From positions 4,836,001 through 4,900,000 of the forward strand of contig NZ_CP084874.1 in NCBI RefSeq assembly GCF_020526085.1: a DNA stretch of 64,000 nucleotides, given 5' to 3'. Positions within the stretch are counted from its first letter, which is position 1; every line of letters starts with the position of its first letter. The DNA comes from Klebsiella africana. Lineage in GTDB: Bacteria; Pseudomonadota; Gammaproteobacteria; Enterobacterales; Enterobacteriaceae. This document shows positions 28,943 to 37,555 of this stretch, piece after piece. The notes under the pieces were generated by a model. It did no database searches. It had not been told where the DNA came from and worked only from the letters and a program-made list of their open reading frames with translations. The translations under genes and the position numbers were made by a program.

Positions 28943-28963
28943 GCCCGGGACGGCGGCCCGGGC
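28943..28963 (-). other. Intercistronic hairpin after the binding-protein gene
   Basis: GCCCGGG-(7 nt)-CCCGGGC forms a stable stem in the 60 bp between the binding-protein and permease genes. Hairpins here commonly protect the binding-protein mRNA and reduce permease expression. Confidence 0.6.
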
Positions 28964-28974
28964 TGGAAAAAGGG

Positions 28975-30114
28975 TTAATTAGCCGCCTGGCTTTCGTAAC
29001 CCTCTTTGATATCGTCAAAGTAAGGGGCTATCGGGAAGCTTTTGCCATACTTCGCCAGTGCTTCCGGCGAGATTTCGGCAAACAGCTTTTGCCAGGTCGC
29101 CGCATCCAGCTTCGGCTTCACCTGCCCGGCGTCGATGCCCGGATACCAGTTGAACTGCTTGACGATCCCCTGCGCCTGCACTTCCGGGCTGGTGGCCAGC
29201 GCGATAAAGTCACGCGCCAGCTGCGGATTCGCCGCCTTCGCCGGGATGACGTAATACATCGGCTGGCCCGGCATGCCCGGCGCCAGTAAAGCAAGCTTGA
29301 TCGACGGCGGCAGCTTGCCCTGATCTTTCCAGCTATAGAACATATCGACCCACACCGGACCCATGGCGATTTCCCCTCGGCTCAGCATGTCGAGCGTCCC
29401 GGCATTGCCCGGGGTGAAGGTGACGTTTTTGTTGAACGCCTTCAGCTTCTCATAGGCCTGCTGCCAGTCCTTCTCGACGCTTTTATCATAGGGCGCGCTG
29501 GCGAGGCGCTGGGCGTCAGTTCCGTAGGCGTAGATCCAGCCCACCACAAAACTGACGCCAGACATGCCGTTCTTGATGCCGTTATAGCCAAAAGCCTGCG
29601 GATGTTTCTGCGTCCAGGACACCAGCTCGTCATACGACGCCGGTGGGGTAGTGACCAGATCGCTGTTCCAGGCGATAGCGGTCTGGCTTAAGAACATCGG
29701 CATCACGTATCCGTCAACGTTAACGCCCAGCGCCTGGGCGGCGCTCGGCGAACTCACCATGCCGCCGGTCTGAATATCCTGACGGTATTTTTGCAGTAAT
29801 CCCTTTTCCACCTGCTCACCGCCCGCCTTCTGGTGCACTACCGCGACGTCGATGTCCCATTGCTGCGCGCCGCTCTCTTGCTGGGCCGTTAGCTTCTCGC
29901 TAATTTTATTCGACCCGGCGTCGCCGGGGCCGGTACCGATCACTCGCACCTTGACGCCGGGATGAGCGGCTTCAAATTTTGGCCCCAGCCAGGTTTTTAC
30001 ATAATCCACCATATTCTGATCGCCCGCGGTGGCGACGTTGAGAATGGTGTCGGCCTGTGCGCCAACGCTCAGGAAGAGGGTCGTTACGATCGCTGCTTTC
30101 GTTTTAGTAAACAT
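28975..30114 (-). CDS. Periplasmic solute-binding protein of ABC importer
   Basis: A 379-residue extracellular solute-binding protein (SBP_bac type) with a signal peptide MFTKTKAAIVTTLFLSVGAQA. The mature part begins DTILNVATAGDQNMVDYVKTW and contains VKVRVIGTGPGDAGSNK, where glycine- and serine-rich loops could bind an anionic group. The start at 30114 is set by the signal peptide and GGGGACAG upstream; the ORF start at 30225 is not credible. It resembles binding proteins annotated for iron, phosphonate or hexose phosphate. Linkage to a phosphatase gene favours a phosphorylated ligand (inference). Confidence 0.85.
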   Translation of the reverse strand: MFTKTKAAIVTTLFLSVGAQADTILNVATAGDQNMVDYVKTWLGPKFEAAHPGVKVRVIGTGPGDAGSNKISEKLTAQQESGAQQWDIDVAVVHQKAGGEQVEKGLLQKYRQDIQTGGMVSSPSAAQALGVNVDGYVMPMFLSQTAIAWNSDLVTTPPASYDELVSWTQKHPQAFGYNGIKNGMSGVSFVVGWIYAYGTDAQRLASAPYDKSVEKDWQQAYEKLKAFNKNVTFTPGNAGTLDMLSRGEIAMGPVWVDMFYSWKDQGKLPPSIKLALLAPGMPGQPMYYVIPAKAANPQLARDFIALATSPEVQAQGIVKQFNWYPGIDAGQVKPKLDAATWQKLFAEISPEALAKYGKSFPIAPYFDDIKEGYESQAAN

Positions 30115-30143
30115 GGACTGTCCCCAGAATGAACATACTGATG

Positions 30144-31175
30144 TCACGATGATGGTGGTAAAGGAAAAATATGCAGGGCCGGCGTTGGCACATGGAGCCG
30201 AACGCGGCTTTTCGTCGGCCAGCACTGCCCGGCATCGGCCAGCAGCAGGCGGTCATGGCAGCGCACGCTGTGGCGATACAGATTGCCCAGAAACGCGCTT
30301 TGCTCCACCACGCCCTCCAGAGCGAGTCCCTCCTGCGGCGCGGGCTGCGTTAATTCAACAAGCGCGGCATCGGCGCTGCGAAAATAAATAACGTTGTCAC
30401 CCTGCTGAGCGGCAGATAAACCGGATATTGCGGTAGCGGATAATTCACCGGAGGTTATTTTATTATCGGCGCCCATAAAATCAGCGACGAAGGGCGTCGC
30501 CGGGCGTTGATATATTTCTTCCGGCGTGCCGGTTTGTTCAATACGCCCCTGATTTAATACCGCAATACGATCCGCCATCACTAAGGCTTCCTGCTGATCG
30601 TGGGTGACAATTAATGACGTAAAGCCCAGTTTCTTTTGTAGCGATTTAATTTCATGGCGCACATTCAGGCGTACTTTGGCATCCAAATTAGATAACGGCT
30701 CATCCAGCACCAGCACCTGGGGCTCTATGGCCAGGGCTCTCGCCAGCGCCACCCGCTGCCGCTGACCGCCCGACAGTTCGGTGACTTTCACTTCGCCAAG
30801 CCCTTCAAGGTTCACTATTCGCAACAGCTCCGCCACCCGCCGCGCGATATCCGCCCCGCGCCATTTGCGCAGCTTCAGGCCATAGCCGATATTGCGCGCT
30901 ACCGTCAGGTGCGGCCACAGGGCGTAGCTTTGAAATACCATAGTGATATTGCGCTGCTCCGGCGCAAGATGAGTGATCGTTCGGCTGGCAATAGCCACCT
31001 CGCCGCTTTGCACCGGGATAAAGCCGCAGAGGGCGTTCAGCAGCGTGGTTTTTCCGCATCCCGACGGGCCCAGTAGAGCAATCATCTCTCCCTGCTCTAC
31101 CGCCAGATCGATATTATGTAAAACCACCTTATCGCCATAACTAATTTTAAGGCCGGAGATCTGTAAATAACTCAT
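30144..31175 (-). CDS. ABC transporter ATP-binding protein
   Basis: A 343-residue importer ATPase of the MalK/PotA type: Walker A GPSGCGKTT, Q-loop VFQSYALWPH, signature LSGGQRQR, Walker B VLVLDEPLSNLDA and H-loop IVTHDQQEA. A C-terminal regulatory domain (about 240-343) resembles TOBE. Start ATG 31175 has AGGT upstream; an ORF start at 31205 extends past it. It is first in the operon, 29 bp before the binding-protein gene, and its promoter region is shared with the divergent MBL/LacI/phosphatase operon. Confidence 0.9.
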   Translation of the reverse strand: MSYLQISGLKISYGDKVVLHNIDLAVEQGEMIALLGPSGCGKTTLLNALCGFIPVQSGEVAIASRTITHLAPEQRNITMVFQSYALWPHLTVARNIGYGLKLRKWRGADIARRVAELLRIVNLEGLGEVKVTELSGGQRQRVALARALAIEPQVLVLDEPLSNLDAKVRLNVRHEIKSLQKKLGFTSLIVTHDQQEALVMADRIAVLNQGRIEQTGTPEEIYQRPATPFVADFMGADNKITSGELSATAISGLSAAQQGDNVIYFRSADAALVELTQPAPQEGLALEGVVEQSAFLGNLYRHSVRCHDRLLLADAGQCWPTKSRVRLHVPTPALHIFPLPPSS

Positions 31176-31218
31176 ATTCGCTACCTGAAAGCGCTGCTGC
31201 GGCATTTTTTTAGCAAGG

Positions 31219-31232
31219 TGAACACGTGTTCA
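31219..31232. promoter_or_regulatory. Predicted LacI-family operator
   Basis: TGAACACGTGTTCA is a perfect 14 bp palindrome with the central CG typical of LacI/GalR operators. It lies in the 162 bp between the divergent ABC operon and the operon that encodes a LacI-family regulator, 44 bp from the ATPase start and 106 bp from the MBL gene start. Confidence 0.75.
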
Positions 31233-31337
31233 TTTGGCCGTAAAAAAAATGCAACGTTAACTCGACATGATGTGAGCCTACTTTGTCGGGTATTTATGAC
31301 AATTTAATTAAGCGGCAAAAAATTTTGGCGAGGGTAA

Positions 31338-32108
31338 ATGAAAATAGATGTGCTTGGCTGCGGGAGCGCCTTTTCCTGCACGCAAAATACCTCCGCGCTG
31401 CGGGTGATCGACGCGGACAATAAACAGTGGTTAATCGACTGCGGCCCCACCGTTCCCCGCGCGCTCTGGCAGCGCGGCGGCGGGGTCAATGATATTGACG
31501 CGATCTACTTCACCCACGTCCATCCGGATCACTGCACCGGTCTGACGGTGCTGCTGAATAACTGGAAAAGCGGTTCCCGCCAGAAGCCGCTGATTATCTA
31601 CTGCCAACCAGCGCAGCAGCCGGTGCTCATGCAGCTGGCCGCGCTGGCGAACTGGCCGCAGGCGGACCTTGGTTTCACCATCGACTGGCAGGAATGCCGC
31701 GAAGCCTGGACGTGGCAGGACTGGCAGATCCGCACTGCCTCCACCCAGCATGAACTGAGTAATCGTGCCATCCGCATCACCATTGCCGGGCAGACGCTGT
31801 TTTACAGCGGTGATGGCCGGCCAACCGCCGACTCATTGTCCCTGATGGCTGGCGCCGGGCTGGCATTTCAGGAGTGCGCCTCGGTAGCAGCCCTGGACGA
31901 TGACGCCTCCCATGGCGACTTTCCCTCCTGCCTGATGCTGTTCAGAACGCTGCAGCTCCCGGCGCTGGGGCTCTATCACTGCGAGGATGCTTCCCTGTTG
32001 GCGCTGAAGCAGGCCTGTCAGCCGTGGCCGGGCTTATTCGTTTCCCGGGATGGACTCACCTTAACGCTGCCGCGTCCCACGCTCACTGACGAGACGCACA
32101 TCCTATGA
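31338..32108 (+). CDS. MBL-fold metallo-hydrolase
   Basis: A 256-residue metallo-beta-lactamase-fold hydrolase with the dinuclear metal motif THVHPDHCTG, further candidate ligands in STQHELSN, YSGDGRP and LYHCEDA, and the GCGSAF start common to phosphodiesterase-like members such as PhnP and RNase Z relatives. GAGGG precedes the ATG. The stop overlaps the LacI-type gene start by 4 bp. As first gene of a three-gene operon with a phosphatase, it could open a cyclic or diester phosphate before dephosphorylation (inference). Confidence 0.85.
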   Translation: MKIDVLGCGSAFSCTQNTSALRVIDADNKQWLIDCGPTVPRALWQRGGGVNDIDAIYFTHVHPDHCTGLTVLLNNWKSGSRQKPLIIYCQPAQQPVLMQLAALANWPQADLGFTIDWQECREAWTWQDWQIRTASTQHELSNRAIRITIAGQTLFYSGDGRPTADSLSLMAGAGLAFQECASVAALDDDASHGDFPSCLMLFRTLQLPALGLYHCEDASLLALKQACQPWPGLFVSRDGLTLTLPRPTLTDETHIL

Positions 32109-33118
32109 ACCCACGTAAACCCAGCGTCACCGCCCAGGATGTTGCCCGGCGAGCGGGCGTCTCCCGGGCGGTGGTGTCCCGGGCGTTGAGCAACAACGGC
32201 AGCATCTCTCCCGACGCCCGGGCGCGGGTGTTGCGCGCCGCTGAAGAGCTGGGGTATCAGGTTAACTTCCTCGCCCAGGGGCTGAATCGCCAGCGCAGCC
32301 ACTTAATCGGCGTGATCGTCTCGCGCATCAGCGATCCTTTTCGCAGTACCCTGCTTGATGCGCTGCTTAACGAGATCCAGCGTCAGGGCTTTCAGGCGCT
32401 GGTGAGCGAGATCCACAGCGAGCAGGATCTGGCGCAGACCTTGCGTCGTTTCGCTCAGTTTCGCGTCTCCGGGGTTATCGTCACCTCCGGCCAACCGCCG
32501 GAGGCGCTGGTGAACGAGTGCGTCCAACAGCATATTCCGGTCGTGGGCATAAACCGTCAGCCGACGATCCCCGGCGTGGATTACGTTTGTTCTGACAACG
32601 CCGCCGGCGCCGAACTGGCGGCCGACCAGCTGTTGCGCAGCGGCTGCCAGCGGTTTGGCTGGCTCAACTACTCGCCTTCCACCTGGGCCGGATGCATGCG
32701 CGGGGAGGCGTTCAGCCGAGCGCTGCAGACGCGCGGAGTGGACGTCGAACGCCACCTGGCGATCCTCGCCTGTCCGGAAGAAGGTTACGCGGGCGGGCTC
32801 CAGGCCGCGGCGCTCGCCGACGAGGCGCTGGAGGGGGTCTTCTGCGCCAACGCCCAGCTTGCCTGCGGCTTTCTCGATGGAATGCGCCAGCGCGGCAGAG
32901 AGGCGCCTGAGGATTTCCAGCTGATTGGTTTTGATAACACGCCGCCGACCGCGCAATATAGCTACCAGCTCACCACGCTACATCAGGATGTGGCGGCGAT
33001 CGCCCGCCAGGCGCTCGCCCGGCTGCAGGAGCGTACCGTCGACCCTTTACGACCTTCACGCACCACCTGGGTGGAGGTGACGTTAATTCACCGGCGCACG
33101 TCGCCCTTTGTTATCTGA
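32105..33118 (+). CDS. LacI-family transcriptional regulator
   Basis: A 337-residue LacI/GalR repressor. The N-terminal helix-turn-helix and hinge (about 8-60) read TAQDVARRAGVSRAVVSRAL and AAEELGYQVN; the rest is a sugar-binding-protein-like effector domain beginning HLIGVIVSRISDPF. It is coupled by ATGA overlap to the MBL gene and followed after 10 bp by the phosphatase gene. The perfect palindrome at 31219-31232 is its probable operator, allowing it to control both divergent operons. Effector unknown. Confidence 0.9.
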   Translation: MNPRKPSVTAQDVARRAGVSRAVVSRALSNNGSISPDARARVLRAAEELGYQVNFLAQGLNRQRSHLIGVIVSRISDPFRSTLLDALLNEIQRQGFQALVSEIHSEQDLAQTLRRFAQFRVSGVIVTSGQPPEALVNECVQQHIPVVGINRQPTIPGVDYVCSDNAAGAELAADQLLRSGCQRFGWLNYSPSTWAGCMRGEAFSRALQTRGVDVERHLAILACPEEGYAGGLQAAALADEALEGVFCANAQLACGFLDGMRQRGREAPEDFQLIGFDNTPPTAQYSYQLTTLHQDVAAIARQALARLQERTVDPLRPSRTTWVEVTLIHRRTSPFVI

Positions 33119-33128
33119 GAGCAGGACT

Positions 33129-33890
33129 ATGACGGAAGCACAACGAGAGTCATTATGCGCCTTGATTCGCCGGGCTGGCGCCCACGCCCAGGCGCTGCGC
33201 GATGCGGGATTGCAGGTCGATAAAAAAGCGCGCCAGGACTTCGTATCGCAAGCGGATCTCGCGGTAGAACAGGAGATTAAAGGCTGGCTGCAGGCGCACT
33301 TTCCACAGGAGGGTTTCCTCGGCGAGGAGAGCGGTTTCGCAGGTGACGACCAGACCGTCTGGGTACTGGATCCCGTCGATGGCACCACCAACTTTATCCT
33401 CGGCATGGATTACTGGTGTGTCTCGCTGGCGCGAGTGTGCCAGGGCGAACTGTCGCACGGCATCATCTACGCCCCCGATCGCGATGAATTTTTCTTCGCC
33501 GCCCGCGGCGAGGGCGCGTATCTCAACGGCCAGCGCCTGACGTTACGCGAACCGGATCCGGATGCGGTGGTGGTGGGTATGGGGCGCTCCAGCCGCGCCC
33601 CGGCCAGCGACTACGCCCGGGCCATCGCTACCCTGCTCGACGCAGGCCTGGAATATCGCCGCTTCGGCGCGGGCGCCCTGATGCTGGCGCATGTCGCCGC
33701 CGGCCAGCTCCATGCCTATTATGAAGCGCATATGAACAGCTGGGACGCGCTGGCAGGCATGCTGTTGATTGAGGAGGCGGGCGGAACGTGCAATGCGTTT
33801 CTCGCCGATGCGGGCCTGCGGCGAGGCAACCTTGTGCTGGCCGGCTGCGCAAGCGTCCAGCCGCGGCTGGCGGCCCTGCTGGCGAAATGA
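33129..33890 (+). CDS. Inositol monophosphatase family phosphatase
   Basis: A 253-residue IMPase/SuhB-family enzyme with all metal-binding motifs intact: GEESGF, WVLDPVDGTTNFI and WDALAGMLLIEEAGG. The family hydrolyses phosphate monoesters such as inositol-1-phosphate, histidinol phosphate, PAP or fructose bisphosphate with Mg2+. It starts 10 bp after the LacI gene; ATG 33129 is preferred because AGCAGGA precedes it. It is too divergent from SuhB and CysQ to be the housekeeping copy, and its neighbours suggest it acts on an imported substrate. Confidence 0.87.
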   Translation: MTEAQRESLCALIRRAGAHAQALRDAGLQVDKKARQDFVSQADLAVEQEIKGWLQAHFPQEGFLGEESGFAGDDQTVWVLDPVDGTTNFILGMDYWCVSLARVCQGELSHGIIYAPDRDEFFFAARGEGAYLNGQRLTLREPDPDAVVVGMGRSSRAPASDYARAIATLLDAGLEYRRFGAGALMLAHVAAGQLHAYYEAHMNSWDALAGMLLIEEAGGTCNAFLADAGLRRGNLVLAGCASVQPRLAALLAK

Positions 33891-33892
33891 CA

Positions 33893-33923
33893 CCACACCG
33901 CCGGCGGCTGGCCGGCGGCGTGG
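33893..33923. terminator. GC-rich hairpin after the phosphatase gene
   Basis: CCGCCGGC-GGCTG-GCCGGCGG, extended by CCAC/GTGG, lies between two converging genes. It lacks a T-run, so termination efficiency is uncertain. Confidence 0.6.
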
Positions 33924-33928
33924 ACTGA

Positions 33929-34282
33929 CTAACGCCAGGGTTCGCTGCGGGGTATATTATTCGGACAGCGCTTAATTGCGCAAAAGGACTGGTAAAAACA
34001 GGAGTCAGACCGCTCGCCGCCGGCATGGTATGGGCAAGATGGCCGCTCACGTAATTTTTCCCATTGCGCCTCGTCGTACACCGTAATATTGTAGATTTTT
34101 AATGAATGATATTGGTCATTAATTAAAACTCTCGAGGAATAGAGCTTCATCGACTCGCCGGGCAGCAGGATCACATCGGCCTCGTACCACATGATAAATT
34201 TTAAGAAACGCAGACTGGATATTGCCGAGAAGGCGATGCCGGATTGCGGGCAGATCAGGGTATTAAGAATAGTCCATTTCAT
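33929..34282 (-). CDS. Small cysteine-containing protein of unknown function
   Basis: A 117-residue protein I do not recognise. The start is well supported by AAGGAAGGAAT directly upstream. The N-terminal half is beta-rich and moderately hydrophobic; the C-terminal 40 residues hold four cysteines (RPSCPYHAGG, DSCFYQSFCAIKRC), which could bind a metal or form disulfides. There is no signal peptide or clear membrane helix. It converges on the phosphatase gene and is followed by a long AT-rich gene-free stretch. Codon use is less GC-rich than in neighbours, suggesting separate acquisition. Confidence 0.6.
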   Translation of the reverse strand: MKWTILNTLICPQSGIAFSAISSLRFLKFIMWYEADVILLPGESMKLYSSRVLINDQYHSLKIYNITVYDEAQWEKLRERPSCPYHAGGERSDSCFYQSFCAIKRCPNNIPRSEPWR

Positions 34283-34833
34283 ATTCCTTCCTTATATAGA
34301 TGCTACAAATTGTTACCGTATATAGTGATAGCATTCATTATTATAAACCGCAAGCGTCCCTGACAATTATGTGATTTAAGACAATTCCTAACAATCTACT
34401 CCATTATTAGTAACGTTTCATTTTCCTCTTTATATTTATGGTTAGGTCTTATAAAAAATCAGCCAAATTAACCTAACAAAAGAAAATATAATAAAAAATA
34501 AGATAATATAAACATAATTGACAATACGTCTTAGTCCCTCCGGATGAGGCCTCAGTCATTGGTATTAGATGATGCAGCGTTGAGTATTACCCGCGGTTTG
34601 CAAGAAGAGAGGACCATAGCAGGCAGCTATTTATTGCGCGGTTACCTCGTCGTACGTCATCAGGCCTGCGAGGCCCTCAGATCGCGCTCGGGTAAATGTC
34701 GCGGGTGTCCCGCCAGATTGCATTTCTTAGCGATAATATCGACATAGCGATTGAGTATATTCTGCTCAATCGCTATGTCGGAGGACAGTCCACAGACTAT
34801 TGCCACGCTGGTCTATCAGGCCCCGTTGGAGCC
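34283..34833. other. Gene-free AT-rich region between the unknown gene and bamK
   Basis: 550 bp with no credible gene. The left part (34300-34530) is very AT-rich and probably holds the promoter of the unknown gene. The right part is more balanced and contains a 16 bp perfect inverted repeat at 34740-34780. Short plus-strand ORFs here lack ribosome sites. Confidence 0.6.
34740..34780. repeat. Perfect 16 bp inverted repeat downstream of bamK
   Basis: CGACATAGCGATTGAG and CTCAATCGCTATGTCG flank a 9-base loop. There is no T-run next to it on either strand, so it is not a typical intrinsic terminator. Confidence 0.8.
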
Positions 34834-37257
34834 CTACCAGGTTTTGCCGATATTAAACTGAAACTGTTCTGCTTTATCACCATCGTACTTTTTAAACGGC
34901 TCTGCCCAGGAGAAGACCAGTGGACCGAGGGGAGACATCCACTGCACGGCAATCCCCGCAGAGAGACGAATATGACTCGGATCGCCGTAGTCAGGGATCC
35001 CTGCCGCCAGCGTCTGCGCGGTGTTGCGCCAGGATGTACTCCAGACCGTCCCCGCGTCAACAAACAGCGAGGTTCGCAGACTATCGGCGTATTTGTCATT
35101 CACAAAGGGGGTTGGAATGATAAATTCGCTGTTCAGCACCGCCATGGCATTCCCACCGACCGCATCAGACGAGGCGTCCAGCGGGCAGGCGCTATAGCTG
35201 CTTTCGCTACCATTGCAGCGGTAATAGGCCGCTTTAGGCCCAATGGTGTTAGAAGAGAAGCCGCGCACCGACGACGAACCGCCAGCGTAAAAGTTATCGT
35301 AGAACGGCACACTTTTGCCGTCTAACCCGCCGGCATAGCCTGCGCGCAGGCGTTCCATCCAGACCCAGCGCTTGTTCTCGCTCAGCGGCAGATACTGGGC
35401 GGTGTCAAAAGAGAGTTTGTAGTAGCTATTATCCGAACCGGGGAGCGTCACTTTACCGCTCAGGCTGCTCTTGTTTCCCGCACGCGGGAAGAAGCCGCGA
35501 TCGAGATCGTTGTAGCCCCAGCCAAGACTCACAAAATAATCGTTGGCGCTATATTTCGCGCCGCTGTCGCCATCTTTCGTCACCACGCTGGGCTCAATTC
35601 CCCGAGAGCTGAGGTAGCGCCAGGTCGTCAGCTCCGGATCCATATTGGTCAGGCGATTATGGACATAATCCAGTCCCAGGTTCAGGGAGTTATTTTCGCT
35701 AATGGGAAACCCTAGCGTACTGCCTAAGCCATAGCTCTGCTGGTTGTAGCTCCCGGCATCCGCATCAGAAGCATCATAACTGTTATAAAAAATCTTTCCG
35801 CCCAGGCTGATGCCATCGACGGTAAACCACGGGTTCGTCGCCCCCAGTTCAAGATAAGACTGATAGCTGTTGCGCGTCCCATTGAAGCTCACGCTATTGC
35901 CCGTACCCAGCCAGTTATCCTGCGTCACGCCAAGCTGATAGCTCACGCCGCTGTCCGTACCAAATCCCAGGCCCACGTTGAATGAGCCGGTGTTGCGCTC
36001 CTTCACCTTGTAGACCACATCGACCTGATCCGCCGTCCCATTGACCGGAACGATCTGCTGTTCAACGTTCTCAAAAAAACCCGTTCGATCAAGACGTACT
36101 TTCCCTTGCTCGACTTTTTCGTTGTTGAGCCACGCCCCTTCCATTTGGCGCATTTCACGACGCAGCACCGCGTCCCGGGAGGTGTCGTTACCGGAAAAGC
36201 GGATCTGGCGTACCGAGTAGCGGCGGCCGGCGTTGACCTGAATATGCAGCGTCACGCGGTGATGCGCATCATCGATTTCCGGCGTGGTCGTCACCTGTGG
36301 CCAGGCATAACCATACTTACCAAAACGCTTTTTGATCTCATTTTCAACCGTGGTGACTTGCGCCCCGCTATACCATGCCCCCGCCAGCGGCTGGGCAAGA
36401 GCCTCGATCTCCGGCCCATGCTGAGCCAGATCGCCAGTCACCTGAGTTCGGTCGACCTGATAACGTTCGCCTTCATTGAGGGCGATAGTGATATACAGGG
36501 ATTTTTTATCGGGCGTCATACTGACCTGCGTGGACTGAATAGCAAAGCGCGCATAGCCGCGATCGAGATAAAAACTACGCAGGGTTTCCAGATCGGCTTC
36601 CAGCTTCTGTTTCTGGTATTTTTTATCCGCTACCACGTTCCACCACGGCACATTATCACGTAGCTGTAGCTGGTCCAGGAGCGTCTCTTCCCGAAACGCC
36701 TGGTTGCCGATAATATTAATTTGTGCGATTTTCGCCGATACGCCTTCCTGAAAAACGAACGTTAAGTCAACGCGATTACGCGGTAACGGTGTCACCACAG
36801 CGTGAACCTGCGCACTGTATTTCCCCGCGCTGTAATAGAAATCCTGCAACCCCTTTTCTATTTCGCTAAGCGAATTTCGATCCAGTGCGCTACCTGCAGA
36901 AATACCGGACGCGGTGAGATTTTCCTTTAGCGCATCATCCTTCACTGACTTATTCCCGGAAAAACTGACGCTGGCGATAGTGGGCCTCTCCTTAACCTGC
37001 ACCACCAGCGTTTTTCCATCGCGCAGGATCTGCACATTTTCGAAATTGCCGCTCGCATACAGCGCGCGCACTGCCTCGCTGACTTCCTCTGGCGTCACCG
37101 CATCTCCCGCGTGCAACGGCATACTTAATAGCGCCGCCCCAACGGTCACGCGCTGCAGCCCTGCAAAGCGGATATCATCAACTTGATATGATGTTGCGGC
37201 GTACAACGTTAAAGGAGCAATCAATAATCCGTTGATGATATGGGTCTTTTTTAACAT
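34834..37257 (-). CDS. bamK: BamA paralogue (BamK-type Omp85 protein)
   Basis: An 807-residue Omp85 protein with signal peptide, five POTRA domains (about 22-420) and a C-terminal 16-strand barrel. It aligns end to end with E. coli BamA, including [30 protein letters not shown] text, the loop-6 motif [13 protein letters not shown] and the C-terminal beta signal [10 protein letters not shown]. It is not the housekeeping bamA, which lies in the rseP-bamA-skp region. A second BamA called BamK has been described in Klebsiella, as I recall, and this fits it. It stands alone with no lipoprotein partners. Differences from BamA concentrate in the POTRA domains and outer loops. Confidence 0.85.
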   Translation of the reverse strand: MLKKTHIINGLLIAPLTLYAATSYQVDDIRFAGLQRVTVGAALLSMPLHAGDAVTPEEVSEAVRALYASGNFENVQILRDGKTLVVQVKERPTIASVSFSGNKSVKDDALKENLTASGISAGSALDRNSLSEIEKGLQDFYYSAGKYSAQVHAVVTPLPRNRVDLTFVFQEGVSAKIAQINIIGNQAFREETLLDQLQLRDNVPWWNVVADKKYQKQKLEADLETLRSFYLDRGYARFAIQSTQVSMTPDKKSLYITIALNEGERYQVDRTQVTGDLAQHGPEIEALAQPLAGAWYSGAQVTTVENEIKKRFGKYGYAWPQVTTTPEIDDAHHRVTLHIQVNAGRRYSVRQIRFSGNDTSRDAVLRREMRQMEGAWLNNEKVEQGKVRLDRTGFFENVEQQIVPVNGTADQVDVVYKVKERNTGSFNVGLGFGTDSGVSYQLGVTQDNWLGTGNSVSFNGTRNSYQSYLELGATNPWFTVDGISLGGKIFYNSYDASDADAGSYNQQSYGLGSTLGFPISENNSLNLGLDYVHNRLTNMDPELTTWRYLSSRGIEPSVVTKDGDSGAKYSANDYFVSLGWGYNDLDRGFFPRAGNKSSLSGKVTLPGSDNSYYKLSFDTAQYLPLSENKRWVWMERLRAGYAGGLDGKSVPFYDNFYAGGSSSVRGFSSNTIGPKAAYYRCNGSESSYSACPLDASSDAVGGNAMAVLNSEFIIPTPFVNDKYADSLRTSLFVDAGTVWSTSWRNTAQTLAAGIPDYGDPSHIRLSAGIAVQWMSPLGPLVFSWAEPFKKYDGDKAEQFQFNIGKTW

Positions 37258-37278
37258 GAATGTGTCGTCTACGAGATA

Positions 37279-37509
37279 ATGAGCAATAGCAGTGTTCTGC
37301 TGGCGTTGGGCTTATTTGTTCAGGATGCATATCTGAAATATGCGACAGAAAATAACCTGAGCGAGGCGCAGAATTACATGCAATTATGGCGACAAAATGG
37401 AGAAAAAATGGATGTTAAAGCATCTTTAAAAATATATTTAATGATGGAACTTTTTATGAGACGCATGGTTCTAATGGCCAACACCAGTACTATATTTAGA
37501 TTTACCTGA
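37279..37509 (+). CDS. Doubtful 76-residue ORF divergent from bamK
   Basis: The ORF begins only 22 bp from the bamK start, so it would overlap the bamK promoter. It has only GAGATA before its ATG, low sequence complexity near its end, and resembles nothing I know. It may be a decayed remnant or chance. Listed for completeness. Confidence 0.2.
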   Translation: MSNSSVLLALGLFVQDAYLKYATENNLSEAQNYMQLWRQNGEKMDVKASLKIYLMMELFMRRMVLMANTSTIFRFT

Positions 37510-37520
37510 ACGTTTTATTA

Positions 37521-37555
37521 ATAAAAAGCCCCCTTTCTTATTAATGGAAAGGGGG
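37521..37555 (-). terminator. Orphan leftward rho-independent terminator
   Basis: On the minus strand CCCCCTTTCC and GAAAGGGGG pair across an 8-base loop and are followed by CTTTTTATT. No annotated gene on that strand ends here. Confidence 0.8.

Noticed and set aside
34541..34833. Remnant of a coding gene between the unknown gene and bamK
   Set aside because: GC content is higher than in the flanking AT-rich part, but no frame gives a recognisable protein fragment.
34696..35325. 209-residue plus-strand ORF at the end of bamK
   Set aside because: It lies mostly opposite the well-supported bamK barrel region, has no ribosome site and no recognisable family.
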